Shown piece by piece: positions 28,964 to 37,382 of a stretch of DNA of 61,762 nt. The DNA is taken from assembly GCA_029821735.1 (NCBI GenBank), contig JALGSU010000026.1:1-61762 (forward strand), given 5' to 3'. The position numbers were made by a program, and so were the translations under genes. Within the stretch, counting starts at the first letter, position 1. Each line of letters opens with the position of its first letter. A model generated the notes under the pieces. It was not told where the DNA came from. It ran no database searches and was given only the letters and a program-made list of their open reading frames with translations. This DNA comes from Candidatus Zipacnadia bacterium (lineage in GTDB: Bacteria; Armatimonadota; Zipacnadia; Zipacnadales; UBA5352).

Positions 28964-30567
28964 TGCTCGTCACTCTCCTGATCAGCAGCGTCCACACTCT
29001 CGGCCTCTGCAGCGTCGGGCGTCTCTGTGGCTTCGCCCTCAGCGGGTTCCGCGACCTCCGGCTCCTCGTCAGCCTGGGCGGCCGCTTCAGCCTCCTGCTC
29101 AGCCTGGTACTCATCGGCCGGCACGTCTTCGACCTGGGCCTCGGCCACGATGCGGTCCACCAGCATTCGGCGGGTCGCCCGGTCGCGCAGCTCCTCGCCG
29201 AAGCCAGGCTGCAGCGCCGCGGCCTGCTGGACAACCATCAGGTCGGAGCCAGTCTCGTCAGCGATAGCCTGCATCTCCTCGAGCATGTCCGTCTCGCTCG
29301 CCTCGATGCCCCACTGTTCGCTCAGCGATTCCAGCGCGAAATGCAGCTTCAGGCCGCTCTCCGCACGTGCACGCTGGTTGGCTGCCAGCGTGTCCTCATC
29401 GACATTCGCTGCTTCCGCGAAGTCCTCGAGCGACATCCCGGAGCGCTGAAGATCCTGCTGGAGGCCCTCAAAGCTGCGATCCGCCGCGTCGGTGATGAAC
29501 TCCTCGGGGATCTCCACCTCGGTGCCCTCGATGATGTACCGCAGCGCCTGGCTGCGCATCTCCTCGGCTGCGTAGTTCTCCCCGGCCTTCGCGATCTGCT
29601 CCTTCACATTCTCGCGCAGGTCGTCCAGCGTCTCATACTCGCCAATCGAGGCAGCAAACTCATCACTGAGTTCAGGCAGCTCCCGCCCCTTCAATGACGT
29701 AATCGTCGCCGTGATGGTTCCCTTGCGTCCCGCCAGACCTGCGTCCTCATGGTCCTCGGGGTAGTCCACCTCGAGCTCAACCGTGTCACCCACGGCGTGC
29801 CCGATCATTTCCCGATCGATGGGCGGGGTATATTCCCGCTGGCCGACGACGAAGTCCTGCTGCTGCGGCTCAGGCTCCTCGCCCTCAGGCAGCTCTTCGC
29901 CCTCCATCGCCACGACCAGGTCCGCAGTTACGAGGTCGCCCTCTGCCACAGCGTCCCGATCTACTTCGACCTCGGTCGCGTTCAGGTCCCGCAACTGCTC
30001 CATGCGCTCCTGTATCTGCTCGTCAGTAACTTCGGCAACTGGGCGCCGAAGCTTGAGTTCCGCGATATCAGGCAGTGCGGGGCGCGGGAATACCGTGAGA
30101 ACGGTGTGGAACTCGAAGGCCTCTCCTTCTACCAGCGGCACCTCCGGCTCGTCGTTCTCGTCGGTCTCAACATCTTCCACCTCTGCGGCCCCGTCCTCGG
30201 CCTCTGCATCCACATCCTCATCCAGGCCGGCCTTCTCCTTGATGGCCTCCGCCAGTGCTTCATCCTCGTCCGGCGGCGGGCCCACCTCGATGCTGGGCGG
30301 GCTTACGGGGCGCAGGTTGTTGTCCTCACACGCCTGCTCGAAACGGTCCTGCACCAGCGCCTCGTACGTGACCGCACGGATGACGTTCGGATCGTAGTAG
30401 CGCTCGAGAATCGTTCGCGGCACCTTGCCGGGTCGGAACCCCTTGACGCCTCCCCGTTGGGAGAGTTCGCCGTAGGTTTTGTCGAAAGCGCTCTGTACTT
30501 CGTTTACATCCAGGCTGACGTGCACGATGACACGACTGCCTCCGAGTTCACGGACGTCGACATCCAC
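28960..30567 (-). CDS. tig: Trigger factor, with acidic insert and acidic tail
   Basis: The ribosome-bound chaperone and prolyl isomerase that meets nascent chains. The ribosome-binding signature GFRPGKVP is at about residues 43-50; an FKBP-type middle domain and the helical C-terminal chaperone domain follow. At 535 residues it exceeds the usual 430-480. The surplus is an Asp/Glu-rich insert at about 97-143, within the end of the ribosome-binding domain, and an acidic Ala/Glu tail over roughly the last 50 residues. The GTG start at 30567 has GGGAG 9 nt upstream. It overlaps clpP by four bases and heads the tig-clpP-clpX-lon-valS series. Confidence 0.95.
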   Translation of the reverse strand: MDVDVRELGGSRVIVHVSLDVNEVQSAFDKTYGELSQRGGVKGFRPGKVPRTILERYYDPNVIRAVTYEALVQDRFEQACEDNNLRPVSPPSIEVGPPPDEDEALAEAIKEKAGLDEDVDAEAEDGAAEVEDVETDENDEPEVPLVEGEAFEFHTVLTVFPRPALPDIAELKLRRPVAEVTDEQIQERMEQLRDLNATEVEVDRDAVAEGDLVTADLVVAMEGEELPEGEEPEPQQQDFVVGQREYTPPIDREMIGHAVGDTVELEVDYPEDHEDAGLAGRKGTITATITSLKGRELPELSDEFAASIGEYETLDDLRENVKEQIAKAGENYAAEEMRSQALRYIIEGTEVEIPEEFITDAADRSFEGLQQDLQRSGMSLEDFAEAANVDEDTLAANQRARAESGLKLHFALESLSEQWGIEASETDMLEEMQAIADETGSDLMVVQQAAALQPGFGEELRDRATRRMLVDRIVAEAQVEDVPADEYQAEQEAEAAAQADEEPEVAEPAEGEATETPDAAEAESVDAADQESDEQ

Positions 30568-30671
30568 AATCTATCGCTCCCTGGCCTCGAACCGATTTCT
30601 CTAACTTCGGCCCATTTGCATCAGTTTCACTGCTCCGCCGTCAAATGCGGAACTGGTCGTGTCGTGGCATG

Positions 30672-30708
30672 AAAAAGCTGCCCGATCGCGCAGCCGCAAC
30701 TCGCGGCT
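30672..30708 (-). terminator. Terminator after the tRNA cluster
   Basis: On the minus strand a 6-bp stem (arms 30703-30708 and 30692-30697) is followed by an overlapping 5-bp stem (30690-30694 with 30677-30681) and then TTTTT (30672-30676). It lies 14 nt past the 3' CCA of tRNA-Leu and before tig. The two stems overlap and cannot both form. Confidence 0.6.
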
Positions 30709-30722
30709 CTAAGCGACGTGCA

Positions 30723-30807
30723 TGGTGGGCGCGGGGAGACTCGAACTCCCATGGGTTGCCCCACATGATCCTAAATCATGCATGTCTGCCAATTCCATCA
30801 CGCGCCC
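30723..30807 (-). tRNA. tRNA-Leu (anticodon UAG)
   Basis: An 85-nt tRNA with a variable arm, 7-bp acceptor stem GGGCGCG/CGCGCCC, anticodon loop TTTAGGA (UAG), T-loop TTCGAGT and encoded CCA. It is the last gene of the seven-tRNA cluster. Confidence 0.96.
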
Positions 30808-30867
30808 AGGCGCTACCGGTTACAGCATCGGCGCGCCGATTCCAGCGCGCCGAGTAAGTGGTGATAT

Positions 30868-30943
30868 TGGTGGACCGGGGAGGATTCGAACCTCCGACCT
30901 TGGGATTAAGAATCCCCTGCTCTGCCAACTAAGCTACCGATCC
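30868..30943 (-). tRNA. tRNA-Lys (anticodon CUU)
   Basis: A 76-nt tRNA with acceptor arms GGATCGG/CCGGTCC, anticodon loop TTCTTAA (CUU), T-loop TTCGAAT and encoded CCA. The outermost anticodon-stem pair (27-43) appears to be a G-A mismatch, where many tRNA-Lys have G-U. Confidence 0.95.
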
Positions 30944-31098
30944 ACTGTTGTCTCGGTCTGTGCTGCGCCATTCCGGCACGCGCAGGCCAGTATATACGCA
31001 AAATGCGTTTTATGCAATACTGAATTTGCTCGGTCGCGCCGAGAATCGAGCAATCGGCGGACACGTGTATCCCGCCGATTCGCGGCTCAGTGCATTTC

Positions 31099-31175
31099 TG
31101 GCACGCCCGGAGGGATTCGAACCCCCGACCCTCGGATCCGAAGTCCGATGCTCTGATCCACTGAGCTACGGGCGC
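31099..31175 (-). tRNA. tRNA-Arg (anticodon UCG)
   Basis: A 77-nt tRNA with acceptor arms GCGCCCG/CGGGCGT (first pair G-U), anticodon loop CTTCGGA (UCG), T-loop TTCGAAT, G73 and encoded CCA. A UCG anticodon here, not ACG, would read CGA directly. Confidence 0.95.
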
Positions 31176-31246
31176 GCGCTTTTCACGTCCACGATGCCTC
31201 GAGCCACGAATTCTCCGCGACACAGCCGTCCGCCACTTTGACCGTT

Positions 31247-31322
31247 TGGGGTGGGCGATGGGGCTCGAACCCACAACCACCGGAGCCACAGTCCGGTGCT
31301 CTGCCATTGAGCTACGCCCACC
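31247..31322 (-). tRNA. tRNA-His (anticodon GUG)
   Basis: A 76-nt tRNA with acceptor arms GTGGGCG/CGCCCAC, an encoded extra 5' G (G-1) opposite C73, which is the identity element for histidyl-tRNA synthetase, anticodon loop CTGTGGC (GUG) and encoded CCA. Confidence 0.96.
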
Positions 31323-31415
31323 ACGGTCGGCCAGCGTGCGACGTGCGACGGTCTATCCTCATATCAAAGTGCGGCGCGACGTCCTGGCCGGATCTCGTCC
31401 GGTCCACTCAGAGTA

Positions 31416-31491
31416 TGGCGCGCCCGGCCCGAATCGAACGGGCGACCCGCGGCTTAGAAGGCCGCTGCTCTATCCCCTGAGCTACGGGCGC
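31416..31491 (-). tRNA. tRNA-Arg (anticodon UCU)
   Basis: A 76-nt tRNA with acceptor arms GCGCCCG/CGGGCGC, anticodon loop CTTCTAA (UCU), T-loop TTCGATT, G73 and encoded CCA. It decodes AGA and AGG. Confidence 0.96.
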
Positions 31492-31546
31492 GCGCGCAGT
31501 ACCAGCGCCCGCGTCCGCTATCACGCCGGCGCCACTCGCTGTCACC

Positions 31547-31622
31547 TGGAGCGGGCGAAGGGGTTCGAACCCTCGACATTCAGCTTGGAAGGCTGATGCT
31601 CTACCAGCTGAGCTACACCCGC
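31547..31622 (-). tRNA. tRNA-Gly (anticodon UCC)
   Basis: A 76-nt tRNA with acceptor arms GCGGGTG/CGCCCGC, anticodon loop CTTCCAA (UCC), T-loop TTCGAAC, U73 and encoded CCA. Confidence 0.96.
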
Positions 31623-31662
31623 GCCGTCGTGCATTACCAGCGCGTCGCAGCGCGCAGTTGTG

Positions 31663-31740
31663 TGGTCGGGGCGGCCGGACTTGAACCGGCGACCTCCTGC
31701 TCCCAAAGCAGGCGCGCTAGCCAAACTGCGCCACGCCCCG
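31663..31740 (-). tRNA. tRNA-Pro (anticodon UGG)
   Basis: A 78-nt tRNA with acceptor arms CGGGGCG/CGCCCCG, anticodon loop TTTGGGA (UGG), T-loop TTCAAGT and encoded CCA. It is the first gene after the cluster promoter. Confidence 0.96.
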
Positions 31741-31764
31741 TCCAACGGCCGCGCGACCTGTATA

Positions 31765-31793
31765 AGTATACCCAACCCGTTTCAGGTCGTCAA
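31765..31793 (-). promoter_or_regulatory. Sigma-70-type promoter of the tRNA cluster
   Basis: On the minus strand a -35 box TTGACG (31788-31793) and a -10 box TATACT (31765-31770) are separated by exactly 17 nt, ending about 25 nt upstream of tRNA-Pro. It is the clearest promoter in the window and the expected driver of all seven tRNAs. Confidence 0.82.
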
Positions 31794-31873
31794 CCCCTCC
31801 CCTATTGCAGGCTTTCCCCGCCGCACGGCGAATGTGATCTCAATAAGCCGATCCCCGGACGGGAGGCCCATCA

Positions 31874-32521
31874 ATGCGAGCCGCCGCGATACTCATCGTT
31901 GTCTTGATGCTGCCGTGCGCTGCCGCGCTGGGCGCCTCGCCCATGTGGACCTGTAGTCTCCTGATGCAGTTCGAGGAAGATCCTGGCATTCTCGCTGACA
32001 GCACCGGCCTGCAGCCTGACGCGCTCGCCTCTGGCGCAGTATCCGCTGTCAAGGGCCGATTCGGCGGCGGCTGCCATCTCGGCGATGCCGTTGGGGAGCG
32101 GCGCCCGATGGCTCTTTTCTGCTGGCAGGCACCCGAATCCCCTGACTTCGTGGATTTCGACGCGGAGCGGACCTGGGTTCGCCGTAACGGGCAGTGGGTC
32201 ACGATGGGCGAGGTCGTCAATCACGAGTTCATCAATCACCGCATGTGCGGCATTGCCGTTGGCGCGCACGCTTCGCAGGCCGAGCGTATTGCTATCAAGG
32301 GATCGCGGGATGGCCGATTCTGCACTGCCATCGCCACTGACGTTGCCGATAGTCTCGGCTTCAACTTCGCCACAGCCACTAACTGCATGCACTCCAATCC
32401 CGGTTGGGACATGCTCAAGCCGGGCGAGGAGCAGACCGCGACCGGCAAGATATACTTCGTCGAGGGCACAGTAGATGATGTCTACGCGCTCTACCTGTCT
32501 GACTTTGCCCCGCAGCCTTGA
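31874..32521 (+). CDS. Secreted hypothetical protein
   Basis: A 215-residue protein. A typical signal peptide (MRAAAILIVVLMLPCAAALGA, about 1-21) leads to a mature part with scattered Cys, Trp and His residues. The segment FEEDPGILADSTGLQPDA, then GRFGGGCHLGDAVGE, resembles the opening of concanavalin-like (LamG/GH-associated) sandwich domains. The ATG at 31874 follows GGGAGG by 7 nt. It precedes the glycoside-hydrolase-like gene on the same strand by 30 nt, suggesting co-transcription. No function assigned. Confidence 0.68.
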   Translation: MRAAAILIVVLMLPCAAALGASPMWTCSLLMQFEEDPGILADSTGLQPDALASGAVSAVKGRFGGGCHLGDAVGERRPMALFCWQAPESPDFVDFDAERTWVRRNGQWVTMGEVVNHEFINHRMCGIAVGAHASQAERIAIKGSRDGRFCTAIATDVADSLGFNFATATNCMHSNPGWDMLKPGEEQTATGKIYFVEGTVDDVYALYLSDFAPQP

Positions 32522-32551
32522 TTGGCTGAATACAGAGAGGACGGTCCAGCC

Positions 32552-34399
32552 ATGCGTCACGCTACCATCGGTCTTTTCATAGTGCTCACCGCTTCCGCCA
32601 TCATGGCACAGGATGACGATCCGCTCGCCTGGATCGACGCCGAAGGCGTTCGCGCCGCCTACCATTACGCCAACACGCCTGCAGAGGAGCGCTGCGCTCG
32701 GCTGAAGGCCTCCGGAATGAACTCCATGATCCTGAAGGCCTCAGTAGAGAAGGCCCTCCCCTGGTGTAAGGAGGCGAAGAAGCAGGATATGAAGTGCTTC
32801 CTCGCCCTCAACTTCAACGTGAATGCAGAGAAGGAGGGCTTCCGCCAGGCGGTATTGCAGGACGGGCGCGTCGAGCGCTACGCTTGCCCACTGGACGAGG
32901 GCTTCTGGGAGGATTATCTGACGCCCGCGATGATGGAGCGCGCTGCCGTCGCGGACGACCCCGAGATGCAGGTCGATGGGCTCTGGATCGACTTCGAACT
33001 CTACAGCACGGTCACTGGCCAGCGTTACTACACCAACGCATGCTATTGCGACCACTGTCTTGGCGAGTTTTGCGCTCACAAGGGCATCGCGGTACCCGAG
33101 GTCGAGCCAGCGGATCGCAGGAAGTGGCTCGACGATCACGGCTTTGGCGAAGAATACCAGCCCTACCTCGGCGAACGTATGGAGGCCCTCGCCACTGAAC
33201 TGCGGGAGAGCGTCCACGCCTCGTACCCGGACTTCCTGCTTGGCTTCTACCCCACTCCGCACAACTGGTCGCTGCTGGCGGTGGCGCGGGCGTTCTCCAC
33301 CGAGCGCGTCCCCATCCTGTTGTGGGCCACTGACACCTACGGTGGCGGCGGTGCCGGGCGAGTTCCCGATGACTGGCGCGACCTGTATGCTGACCAGGGC
33401 ATCAACGCCCGCTACATAGCCGGTCTCCTGCTCCGCTCATACTCGGCGCAGAACCTTGCCGCCAACATCTACGAAGCGACCGGCAAGTGTGACGGCTACT
33501 GGCTCTTCACCACCTACACACTCGAGGCCGAGGAGCAGAAGGGTGACTACCACTTGGCCGCGGGCACGCCGCAGGACTACTGGGACGCTCTGCGCCTGGC
33601 CAATGACGAGATGGACCGACGCATCGCGGGTGCTGGTGCCTACCAGACCGACTTGGTCGTCGGCCCCGAGCCGGTCGTCTATCCGCCTCTCTCCAAGCCC
33701 GAGTTCCGGACGCGGCTCGCACGTCTCATCGCTCCGCCCCACACTGGCGAACTGGTCGAGTACCCGCTGGTGAAGATGCGCTCCTCGAACGTCGTCGCTT
33801 TCGCAGGCACTGCGGGCCACGAGGCCCTCGTCAACATCGCGTACCACCAAGTTGGGCCGACGCCCTACGAGATATCTTGGCGCCTCCTCGACTTGGACCG
33901 CAATGACCTCGCTAAAGGCGCTGGCGAACCGCAACAGGACGTCGCGGTGACATTCACGCCCGAGGCAGAGGGCATCTACTACCTCATCGTCAGCGCAAAC
34001 TCGTCTGCCTGGTCGGTGGCAAGCGCCAATGTCCCGGTCGGACTCTATGCGGGCGCAAAACTCCGGACCATCGGCGGTGCGGACCGCCTTTACTTCGCGG
34101 TGCCTGAGGGCGTCGAACAGTTCACGCTTCAGCCCGTCGGCTCCAGCGCGCACGAGACCATTCGCCTCGACATCTACGATCCCACAGGCGCCTTGGCCAC
34201 CACTGGCCAGAGTACCGAAGAAGCGTTCGAAGTGGAGATCCCCGTCGACGCCGGCGATCATGCTGGCGGCGTCTGGTCCTTCGCTATCACTAAGGCCGAT
34301 GTAGGTATCCTCGAGGACAACTACGTGACCGTCCCTGCTCCATTGCCGCCGCTGGTCTCGCTGGTCCCGGAGCAGGCTTTCGGCACCGCAGGGGAGTAG
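32552..34399 (+). CDS. Secreted TIM-barrel glycoside-hydrolase-like protein
   Basis: A 615-residue exported protein. A signal peptide (MRHATIGLFIVLTASAIMAQ) is followed by a putative alpha/beta barrel (about 25-360): segments such as CARLKASGMNSMILKASVEKA, VDGLWIDFELYS (acidic pair at a strand end) and DYWDALRLANDEMDRRI fit such barrels. CYCDHCLGEFCAHKG holds a cysteine cluster. The C-terminal part (about 400-615) is beta-rich and resembles pre-peptidase or jelly-roll accessory domains. I chose the ATG at 32552 (GAGAGGA about 11 nt before) over an in-frame TTG at 32522. The exact family and substrate are not recognised. Confidence 0.7.
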   Translation: MRHATIGLFIVLTASAIMAQDDDPLAWIDAEGVRAAYHYANTPAEERCARLKASGMNSMILKASVEKALPWCKEAKKQDMKCFLALNFNVNAEKEGFRQAVLQDGRVERYACPLDEGFWEDYLTPAMMERAAVADDPEMQVDGLWIDFELYSTVTGQRYYTNACYCDHCLGEFCAHKGIAVPEVEPADRRKWLDDHGFGEEYQPYLGERMEALATELRESVHASYPDFLLGFYPTPHNWSLLAVARAFSTERVPILLWATDTYGGGGAGRVPDDWRDLYADQGINARYIAGLLLRSYSAQNLAANIYEATGKCDGYWLFTTYTLEAEEQKGDYHLAAGTPQDYWDALRLANDEMDRRIAGAGAYQTDLVVGPEPVVYPPLSKPEFRTRLARLIAPPHTGELVEYPLVKMRSSNVVAFAGTAGHEALVNIAYHQVGPTPYEISWRLLDLDRNDLAKGAGEPQQDVAVTFTPEAEGIYYLIVSANSSAWSVASANVPVGLYAGAKLRTIGGADRLYFAVPEGVEQFTLQPVGSSAHETIRLDIYDPTGALATTGQSTEEAFEVEIPVDAGDHAGGVWSFAITKADVGILEDNYVTVPAPLPPLVSLVPEQAFGTAGE

Positions 34400-34416
34400 G
34401 GCAACGGTGGACGGCA

Positions 34417-34450
34417 AACCGCAGAGAGCGCAGAGGTCCGCAGACAACGA
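34417..34450. repeat. Imperfect GCAGAG-type short tandem repeat
   Basis: Between the hydrolase-like gene and the small membrane gene there is a loosely periodic stretch (ccgcagaga, gcgcagagg, tccgcagac: three units of nine). Similar GCAGAG-type short repeats are widespread in environmental bacterial genomes. It may be a remnant of a dispersed repeat; three units are weak evidence. Confidence 0.4.
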
Positions 34451-34519
34451 CGACGACAGAGGCAAGCGACGAAATACACGTGCTGTGGGCGGTTTGTGTG
34501 CGGAGAGAGGTGACAGATC

Positions 34520-34885
34520 ATGCGGGACGTCTGGACGCTGCTCGTGTCGGCGGTCCCAGCGGTTGGTTGCTGGCTAATCGCGCGCCGAGCGATGGGGCCT
34601 CAAAGAACCGGTTTGGCCGTGGCTACCGCAGCGTACGCAGTCGCCTGCCTTTACGGGGTGACGTGCGTGACGCTGGTCTTCCGGACATCAGGTGGGATAG
34701 CGCGAGCGGCGGCTGTGTGGGGTTGGCTGGCGCTAGTGCTGGCGCTGGTGGCTGTCATCGCTAGCGTGTGCAGTCTGGCGGCCAGGGAGCCCGGATCGCG
34801 ATGGACGCTCATTCCACTCGGCTTGTCCGTGGCGGGCATCGCGCTCAGCATCGCTGCCATGGTTGGGCTCTCCAACGCGCTGTGA
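34520..34885 (+). CDS. Small four-span membrane protein, function unknown
   Basis: A 121-residue protein that is nearly all membrane: four predicted spans (LLVSAVPAVGCWLIA, VATAAYAVACLYGVTCVTLV, VWGWLALVLALVAVIASVC, LGLSVAGIALSIAAMVGL) with short loops. A good ribosome-binding site, GAGAGGTGAC, precedes the ATG by about 9 nt, which supports a real gene. No motif or homologue recognised. A 3' fragment resembling the end of the upstream hydrolase-like gene follows directly after the stop. Confidence 0.62.
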   Translation: MRDVWTLLVSAVPAVGCWLIARRAMGPQRTGLAVATAAYAVACLYGVTCVTLVFRTSGGIARAAAVWGWLALVLALVAVIASVCSLAAREPGSRWTLIPLGLSVAGIALSIAAMVGLSNAL

Positions 34886-34930
34886 TACGTGACCGCTCCG
34901 GAGCAGGCTTTCACTGTCAGCCCGGAGTAG
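34886..34930 (+). pseudogene. Gene-end relic paralogous to the 3' end of the 32552 gene
   Basis: These bases read in frame YVTAPEQAFTVSPE followed by TAG. The hydrolase-like gene ends ...NYVTVPAPLPPLVSLVPEQAF, then GTAGE and stop. Two identical blocks (10 bp, tacgtgaccg; 15 bp, ccggagcaggctttc) occur in both, with about 35 bp missing between them here. It is best read as the tail of a lost paralogue. Confidence 0.55.
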
Positions 34931-34951
34931 CACTTCCTGAGGTACACCACA

Positions 34952-34979
34952 ACGGGCCGGGCTTCGGCGCCCGGCCCGT
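34952..34979. terminator. Bidirectional terminator hairpin
   Basis: A perfect 11-bp stem (arms 34952-34962 and 34969-34979, 6-nt loop) lies between the plus-strand membrane gene and the convergent decayed gene at 35003-37214. Confidence 0.6.
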
Positions 34980-35002
34980 CTGGTATCTGCCGGGTCCTCG
35001 GC

Positions 35003-37214
35003 CTACTTGATATGTAGCACGCGCGAACGCGCGCCGTTGAGCGGGACGATCAGCGCCCCGCCGTCTCAAGGTCTATCGCCGTGCAGATCGCTGCCACCGG
35101 CAGCTTCACCACGACATCGCCGTTGCCGGCGCGGTGATAGTCAGAGACTACCACCATCATCTCGCCCTCATGCTCCACGCCCGCACGCGACCGATTCCCA
35201 CCACCTCGGCCCCCTCGATCAGTTCGCCCTGCACGATCAGGTTCTCGACCTTGCCCGCCGCCCGGATTGCGTCCGAGTAGCCCACAAGCATCTCGCTGTC
35301 CCATACTCGGCCGCTCCAGTAGTTGATCCCGCGTGCTCCGTTCGCGAAACACTCGAGCAGCGCGCAGCGCAACGTCTCACCACTGAAAGTGCCCGAGTCG
35401 CCGGGCGTGAGCCACGGGAGCACATCCGACTTCGGGAGATTCTCACGGTCCTCGCGCACCCGATCTCCGATCAGGCCCAAGTGATATGGGTAGAGCGGTG
35501 TATAGGTCGATACCTGTGAGCTCTGGAGTAGGTCCGGGTACATGGCGTCGAAGTCCCAGGTGAACTGATACGCCTCCCCAGCTCGCCAGTCATACACGCC
35601 AATCTCCACGGGCTCGCCGCCCTCCTCCGCCACCGCTGCCCGGGTGGCCGCAACCACGTCGCCCCACATCTCCACACCCTTGGCCTTCTGCCACTCCTCC
35701 ATTGTAGCGAGCCCGCTTGCCTTGAAATCTGCCTGACAGCGGGTGCACTTGGCCGCATCGCTTGGCCCGCGCCACCCCCACAGTTCGACGTCAGCAAAGA
35801 AGTAGTCCGGCAGGGCCCGCGCGTTCTCCTCCGCCACCCGCTGTATCTCCGCCTCGTAGTTCGCGCCTCGGTATGATGGGCACAGTCGCGAGCCGGTCGT
35901 CCCGTCCTCAAACTGGCAGTGGATCTCATCGGCCTTCTCGACTCGGTGGAAGGTCGAGTCGATGTTCAGCAGCTTGAAGCCCTCGTCTCGGCACTGCTCC
36001 CAGAAGTCAATATCCTCCTGATCGCTCATCCAGTGCACGAAACTCGTGACGGTGTTCAGCCCGCGCTGCTTGTAGGCATCCAGCCCGTCCGGCCAGCTCT
36101 TCAGTGAGCCCAATCCATACCAACTCAGGCCTACGCACAGTTGCTCTGGCCGCTCGGTCTCGGGCACCTCCACGGCCATCAGTGGCACCTCTGTAAGTAC
36201 GCCTTCAGTGCCATCTGCTCGTGTCAGCCGGTAGCGCAACACACCCTCTTGACCATCGGGCCAATCGCCGGCGATGAAGATGCGCCCCCACGTCTTTGTG
36301 CTCGATACCGCCTCAGCCGGGAACTCATACCGCGTGAAATCGCCGCCCTCGATCTCCTCACCGGCGATGCCCGCCTCCACCATCTCTGCCCCGCCGACCT
36401 TGCCCGCGACCAGGGAGGTGCCGCGAGGCAGATCCAGCGCCACTGTCACGAGTTTGGCTTCAGCACCCGCAGGCATGGTCAAGCCGATCGGGTTAGGCGA
36501 GTTGATGTTCGTCGTGAACCACAGGTAGGGCTTGTGGAAGTGCATGCTCGGGCCCGTGACGCTGAAATCCACAGTCGGCAAAGCCGTCATGTCGCATCCC
36601 TCGGCGTCATGGTCACCCCGCATCACGTACATCTCGTCACAGACCGTAAGACTGGTCGTGTAGAGCCTGATCCCCACCCATCGCCCACGTGTGTTCAGGT
36701 CGCTGAACCGGAACCGGTGCACCCATCCCGTTCCCTCGTACGCGGGTATACCGAACTTCTCGTCATCGCCCTCATTGAAGACTGAGTACTCGCCGACTCG
36801 CCGCCAAGTCTCGCCGTCATCGCTCACGAGCGCCTCCATCCAGCTTGGGTGGCAGATACCGGGCTGCACTGCGCCGCCCTAGATTCTGATAGCGATCTCG
36901 CGGATGGGCTGCACCTCGCCGAGGTCCGTCGCCAGGTTGCAGCGCCCGCCATACCCCCAACCAACGCACTTGCTCTGGAACCACAGGTGTCCGCGCGCGT
37001 GGTCGGACAGCACCCCGTCCGTGAGATCCACGTCGTCGGTATCGCCCTTGTGCGTCAGGTTGTACGCAGCATCGGGGGCATACAGAACCGTCTTCCCAAG
37101 CGCCAGGTTCTGTTCGGGGTCGAGGTCCCCCGGTTCAGGCTCCCACATCTGCGCATTCACACCGGCGCAAGCGACCGTAAGCGCGATCAGGCATATCGAT
37201 AGTCGGCTCATCAC
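35003..37214 (-). pseudogene. Decayed secreted glycan-related protein (one nonsense, two frameshifts)
   Basis: Intact frames in order on the minus strand: 37214-36882, with signal peptide and a discoidin-like start (PEQNLALGKTVLYAPDAAY); then TAG at 36881-36879 in the same frame; then 36878-35157, a long region with VSDDGETWRRVG (end of the discoidin domain) and a barrel-like part (VGLSWYGLGSLKSWPDGLDAYK, DYFFADVELWGWRGPSD); a one-base shift near 35175, after which the frame reads EGEMMVVVSDYHRAGNGDVV; another near 35065, after which it ends GALIVPLNGARSRVLHIK with TAG at 35005-35003. The TAG sits where RI(Q)GGAVQ is expected and is one C-to-T change from CAG. Repaired, it would be about 735 residues: an F5/8-type domain plus a hydrolase-like barrel and a terminal sandwich. 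Substrate unknown. Sequence error is the alternative. Confidence 0.75.
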
Positions 37215-37382
37215 CTATCACCTCGGCTGTTCCTTCTGGCATTCGGCAGTCAGCTTCGCTGCCTACGCCCTCTCCCCTCCCCAAGCAACCGGTCAGCGAG
37301 GGAGGAATTGCCGTGCTGATGCGGAACTGGCCAATGTAATTCTGAATATAACGGCTACAGCGATAGCCACCGGAGGAAGGCC

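Noticed and set aside
30723..31740. tRNA cluster as an integration hotspot or genomic island boundary
   Set aside because: No integrase, direct repeat of a tRNA 3' end or foreign-looking gene lies next to it.
36879..36881. Amber codon as a pyrrolysine or programmed-readthrough site
   Set aside because: TAG is the normal stop of many genes here (for example at 1172, 8021, 8845, 11433 and 53312), two further frameshifts affect the same gene, and no pyrrolysine machinery is visible.
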